Notes under the pieces: model-generated
The model's input: the letters and a program-made list of their open reading frames with translations, nothing else
Database searches by the model: none
What the model was told of the DNA's origin: nothing
Translations under genes and position numbers: made by a program
In this document: in pieces, positions 59,771-64,000 of the stretch
Position numbering within the stretch: position 1 is the first letter of the stretch
Layout: each line of letters opens with the position of its first letter
DNA from: Medicago truncatula
Taxonomy: Eukaryota; Streptophyta; Magnoliopsida; Fabales; Fabaceae
Assembly (NCBI RefSeq): GCF_003473485.1
Contig: NC_053048.1
Span: forward strand, 38,932,755 to 38,996,754
Length of the DNA stretch: 64,000 nucleotides
Direction: 5' to 3'

Positions 59771-60941
59771 TCATTCCTCTTCCCTCCAAACTTCCAAACA
59801 AAGTCTCAATGTACCATGACTTTCAACATCAGTTAGGCAAGTTTGTGGTTGACTAAGTGGTGTTAACTGAAAATTTAGAGATGGACGACGAGGATTGGTA
59901 AAACCAGGAGGAGGTCTACATAACACAGACTGTAATTGGTCCATTAATTCCATCCATGCGGTGTAGTGTGCCACCGGGGTGTTCATAGTTCGGTTCAAGA
60001 CAAATATCCAACGGAACTGTTTCCACTCTTCATAAAAACTGAACTGATCTATATTTTCGAATTGAACCATAATTAACTTTTTTTAAAAAATAAAATATAC
60101 TTTTTGAATTGAATTAATTTTTTTGGACTGATTTGTTTTCTATTGTTATTATTATCTTATAATTAGTATTAAAAATACAAACCAAATTAAATATTGGACT
60201 ATTTAAAAAAAAAAACTAAAATTTTGTCAAAAAAAAAAAAACTAAATTGAACCACTAAGTTGAACCGAACTACACTAGTAAATCATGAACTGAATCGATG
60301 GTTCAATTCACGAATTGCTACTTGCAGTTTAGTTTTATAGTTTTTTGAACATCCTTAATATTGTCCATGATTGAGTGGTCATGCACGGTAAGAAGTGCTT
60401 GCATTATGTCCAATTTTGTAGCCAATTTTGAACTAGACTTTATAGTGACCTCAAAAGTGACCGCCGCAACCACGATTAGATCCATTATGACCGTCGCGAC
60501 CACCATTATGATTAGAGAATTTTTGCGATTACTTGAAATTTGATGGGTGGATCCGCCTTAATTTCGTAGGCTTGGAAAATACCAACAGGAAGAGGCTCGG
60601 TAAGAATGTGCATTCATCTTTTCCATTTTCGATTCATGTGAAAGAATCATCGACTTTGCTTCAATGACAAGAAGTACATCTAGAATAAATTAAAGTTTCT
60701 CATCATGCGAGTTTAATCTGCCAATAGATTTAAGGGTATCTTCAATGTTTTGAATGCGTGAAAGGTATTCAACAATTGATTTTTCACCTTTCGTGATATT
60801 CTTGAGTTCAAATAGGAGTGTCTCGACTTTGTAGTGATATGTGTTTTGTAGAACACATGAATTTTTATCCCAATTATATACGAATGAATGCATCAAACAA
60901 CTCATATTAGAATAGAGTTGGATAAAGTGGTGAGAAGCCAC
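59771..60941 (-). pseudogene. decayed Ty1/copia gag with a MITE inside
   Basis: Read leftwards, 60941-60690 gives the copia gag core (ETLLFELKNITKGEKSIVEYL, IQNIEDTLKSIG). Then come Gly/Arg-rich scraps (NHNGGRDGHNGSN) and a zinc-knuckle-like KIGHNASTCY equivalent near 60440-60390. After an interruption the pre-protease linker follows (PPPGFTNPRRPSLNF, then PLSQPQTCLTDVES at 59900-59800). Stops and shifts separate the pieces. The 59976-60354 segment is the interruption. No LTR was found beside it. Confidence 0.65.
59976..60354. mobile_element. probable hAT-type MITE inside the copia gag remnant
   Basis: The left end GGGGTGTTCATAGTTCGGTTCAA and the right end read inward GGATGTTCAAAAAACTATAAAAC are loosely inverted. 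The interior has the 'ggttcaattcacgaattg', 'gaaccgaac' wording of a common legume MITE family. No clear target duplication was found. Confidence 0.45.
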
Positions 60942-61685
60942 ATGAAAAGAAGTTAGTCACATTGTTCCCACTCAATGTTTGTTAGATTTTCAACATGGTT
61001 GGAACGATCAATCTCAGTAATATTACATGGTATAATCATTAGATTCACCACATGATGATGAAGTTTATGAGTGCGAATTATTCCTTCAACTTATTGCTTC
61101 CTTGAGTGAAATTTTTTTTCATCGAGTTTGATAGTTGATTGTTGAGCAAAAGTCTTGAAGATAATTTTCGAAAACGACAAAAGAATAAGAGTTTGATCCT
61201 GGTGTGTTTAATTAAAATCATGGGTATGATTGAATTCAAGCTCGAGATAAGTAGATGGTTCCTAATGTTATTGATTGGTGCCAACTCAACTAACTATACC
61301 CACATGTTTCTTGAGAAATATACCCATATTTTATTGATCGGTAAAGAAGTTGCCCAAAAAAAAAACCCGACATTAAATTGAACTCAATAATGTCCGACGA
61401 ATATACAAGGATGTTGTTTACCTCAAATTTCTTGTTTAACTTTTAGTCATCCTTCTACTTGACAAAAATAATAATAAACTCAATAATTAAAACTATTTTC
61501 TTCTTTAAAAAAAAAAAAAACTATTTTCTTGAACTGACATTATTTTTGGACGAAAAATTTGTATTATTATTTTTAAGAATGGATAATTGATAATAATAAA
61601 ATGTGTTTATACGAAGTTGGACATTGAGATGCAGTGATAACAAACACAATCATCATCAGAAACACCAACACTCGTAAAAAATAAA
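60942..61685 (+). promoter_or_regulatory. upstream region of the V-ATPase subunit C gene
   Basis: It holds the promoter and leader. The sequence is AT-rich with an A run near 61508 and no repeat with fixed ends. No TATA box was assigned. Confidence 0.4.
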
Positions 61686-62374
61686 ATGGCAAACAGGTAC
61701 TGGGTGGTGTCTCTCCCCGTCCAGAACAACAACTCTTCATCTTCGATTTGGAACCAATTGCAGCAGAATATCTCTAAGCATTCCTTCGATACTCCTCTTT
61801 ACAGAGTAACTATCTATTTAACTAACCATCACGCTTCATTACTCTAATTAATCCTTTTAATTAATCCATCGATCTTCTTCTTCACAGTTCAACATTCCTA
61901 ATCTCCGTGTTGGAACCCTAGATTCTCTTCTCTCCCTCAGCGATGATCTCACCAAGGTTAATTTCCGATTTTCCTCTTTCTTTTCTCAATTTCACGATCT
62001 CTCATAATTTCAATCGCGTAATTTCCTCTGATTTGATCGACGAACGTTTTTATGCAGTCTAATGCTTTCATGGAAGGTGTTTCGAGCAAGATCAGGCGTC
62101 AGATTGAGGAACTCGAGAGAGTTTCCGGTGTTAATACTGCTGGTCTCACCGTTGATGGAGTTCCTGTTGATTCATACTTGACTAGGTTTTGTTTTCTCTC
62201 TTTTTATATTTGATCTATGAATCTGTGTTTTTGTTGTTTTTTTACTGAAATTGTGGTTTTTGTATTGGATCTAGATTTGTTTGGGATGATGCTAAGTATC
62301 CGACTATGTCGCCTTTGAAAGAGATTGTTGATGGCATTCATAGTCAAGTCGCTAAGATTGAGGATGATCTCAAG
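61686..62374 (+). CDS. DET3: V-type proton ATPase subunit C, first four exons (partial)
   Basis: The exons are 61686-61805, 61888-61956, 62058-62185 and 62275-62374, with GT/AG borders and matching phases. They encode the first 139 of about 375 residues. MANRYWVVSLPV opens the protein, followed by ISKHSFDTPLYRFNIPNLRVGTLDSLLSLSDDL, SSKIRRQIEELERVSG, LTVDGVPVDSYLTRFVWDDAKYPTMSPLKEIVD and HSQVAKIEDDLK. Subunit C joins the V1 sector to the stator and controls reversible assembly of the proton pump on vacuole and endomembranes. Arabidopsis VHA-C is DET3, whose mutation gives a de-etiolated dwarf. The gene continues beyond the right edge: intron 4 is at least 1.6 kb and no exon 5 (expected to begin VRVAEYNN) was seen before 64000. 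The start is the family's standard N-terminus. Confidence 0.95.
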
Positions 62375-64000
62375 GTTTTTTCGTTTTCTTCACAATCTCT
62401 AGTCCTAGTTCGATTCGATCAATATGTTTGATTTCATGGATGTGATAATAACATTATATGCATTTGTCATTCATTCCCTTATTTATACTATTAGTGTTGT
62501 TGAATAGCAGCTACAGGGCTATTGCATAGCAGAATTTGAACAAATCTCTAGTGTTCTGTGATATGTTATTTAGCACAAAATATTGTGAAATAGCGGATGT
62601 GATGGCGCTATAGCACTGTTGCCTAGTTTTTTTTTTTTTTTTAATTAAGTACGCAAATTCATTTGTGAAAAAAGAAAAACAAAAGACCGGGGTTTGAATA
62701 AACTGCAATTTTCCGCGATACGTAATTGACAACTAGTGAGATAGCAACTAGTTGGTTATTGTAACTTTCTTTCCTATTGTATGGCTAACTGAAGTCTTTG
62801 CATTCTTTTGGTTCATTGAGTTTTTTTATTGCTACCAATTTATACCTGATTCAACAGTGTGTCTTCTGCAAAATTTGTAATGAGCGACGGATCCAAAAAG
62901 TTTAGTTCTGGGACACAATATTCATATACGAAATACTAGTGGGGCACTAAATTTATGATATTTCATATATGAATGGTCTGCGGAACAGCTTCAGTGTTTT
63001 CTTAGATAGCATATTTTGGTCCTGTTTGTTTACGGGTTTTCTACTTTCCCCATTGATTGTCTGTTTCTTAATTTTGTACCTTATTTATATTTGAGTTGAA
63101 GTACCCCTATATATATGTGGTATTTGTTGGCCAGCTAATATATAATAATGAGAAAGATTGTAATCTCAGTGAGTGCAAATGCTCCCAATGTGGCCAGCTA
63201 ACATTTATATTTGTAATTATGTGCTATTTAGAGCTGATACATCAGTTTGTGGAGCTTGGTCTTTTTAATTTTGGGTTTGTAATTAGTATCATTACATGCT
63301 TAATTCCTAAATTGATGCCAGAGGGGAACAATCTTGGCTTTTCTAAAGTGAAGAGGATCACAGATTATATATTCTCTTAAGAGGGACAAATTGAGGATCT
63401 CAAACATTGATATGAAATTTAGTGGTCGTTATAATGATTAAATATATCCCTATTTGTCATAAACTATTGATTTGTTAAGAGTCCGCTTTGCCATCAAATA
63501 TTTCCTTCTAATGTTACCCTTATGCTTTAGAGATCCAAATCCCAGGGAGCAGAGTATTGAATCTATGAACTTTGTGTTTGGTTGATAAAAATATGCCAAG
63601 TTTTCCTACTTTGATCCATGTGCTTCATGTAACCTTTTCTGTGCTGCCACTATTGAACTGTTAACTGAGATCAGTTTATTGCACAACTCAGTCTAGAGAT
63701 AGTTTTTTAGCCATAAGCTTATCTCCCAATGCTGAGAAAAAGAACAAGATCAGACCACCTCCCAATTCACACCTATGGTGAAGGATTCACCTTTCTCTCT
63801 CTACTTTACCTTCAGAGTCAAAGATGGGTATACAAACTTACAATATTCTCATTCTAGAAACATGCTCTTTTATGGCCGCTATTAGAGTTACATACGATTC
63901 TAAAAAAAGGGCAGCCCGGTGCACTGAAGCTCCCTCATATGCAGGGTTTGGGAAGGAATCCCACCATTTGGTGTAATATACGCTGCCTTACCCTGTTTTT
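62375..64000 (+). other. V-ATPase subunit C intron 4 (incomplete)
   Basis: The intron starts at the donor at 62375. Bases 62495-62740 hold a relative of the 25512-26005 element ('gaaatagcggatgtgatggcgctatagca'). Bases 62884-62990 have 'gcgacggatccaaaaag ... ctgggacaca', like the ends of hAT elements in this window. The rest is unrecognised. No exon was identified. Confidence 0.6.

Noticed and set aside
34..64000. tRNA, rRNA or known microRNA genes
   Set aside because: I looked for cloverleaf and precursor patterns while reading both strands and found only the SINE promoter boxes and the unassigned intron hairpin.

Overview
The window is nuclear DNA of a flowering plant, and most likely of a legume close to Medicago truncatula. 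It is AT-rich, its genes have introns with GT/AG borders, and dense small transposons lie between them. The proteins closest to those I know are plant-specific. The species assignment is inference from repeat families and protein similarity; no search was run.

Six host genes can be supported. From left to right they are: an AFB2/AFB3-type auxin-receptor F-box gene (minus strand, 7300-4636, three exons, with a miR393 target site); a small acidic CHZ-motif histone-chaperone-like gene (minus, 27275-26757); a uL18-type ribosomal protein gene (plus, 34127-34501); a nodulin-like major facilitator transporter (plus, 37646-41935, three exons); a FUSCA3-type B3 transcription factor (plus, 55008-58170, six exons); and the first four exons of the V-ATPase subunit C gene VHA-C/DET3 (plus, from 61686, running off the right edge). 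AFB2/3, FUS3 and DET3 lying together is informative. As I recall the Arabidopsis loci, AFB2 and FUS3 are near neighbours on chromosome 3 and AFB3 and DET3 on chromosome 1, so this window looks like the unsplit ancestral block.

The rest is mostly transposon-derived. 1-4 kb holds a decayed LINE tail. 8-31 kb is a gene-poor stretch with inverted-repeat elements, several with 9-10 bp target duplications (Mutator-type), a Harbinger-like element with a second element nested inside it, and a (TA)n(TG)n microsatellite. 30.95-32.4 kb holds tandem arrays with a two-part higher-order unit. 42.7-43.6 kb is a cleanly bounded solo LTR. 46.3-52.8 kb is a nested stack: a decayed hAT element holds a LINE with a 15 bp target duplication, and the LINE has an LTR-like block in place of its reverse-transcriptase core. 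59.2 kb holds a tRNA-type SINE with a 13 bp duplication, and 59.8-60.9 kb a decayed copia gag.

The host genes do not form an operon or a single pathway. AFB2/3 (auxin perception) and FUS3 (embryo maturation) are both developmental regulators and the others are housekeeping or transport genes. I found no CRISPR array, prokaryotic operon or obviously new multi-gene system. The most useful points are the conserved gene block, the miR393 site, the near-perfect 47 bp-arm hairpin in the transporter intron, and the transposon nesting.
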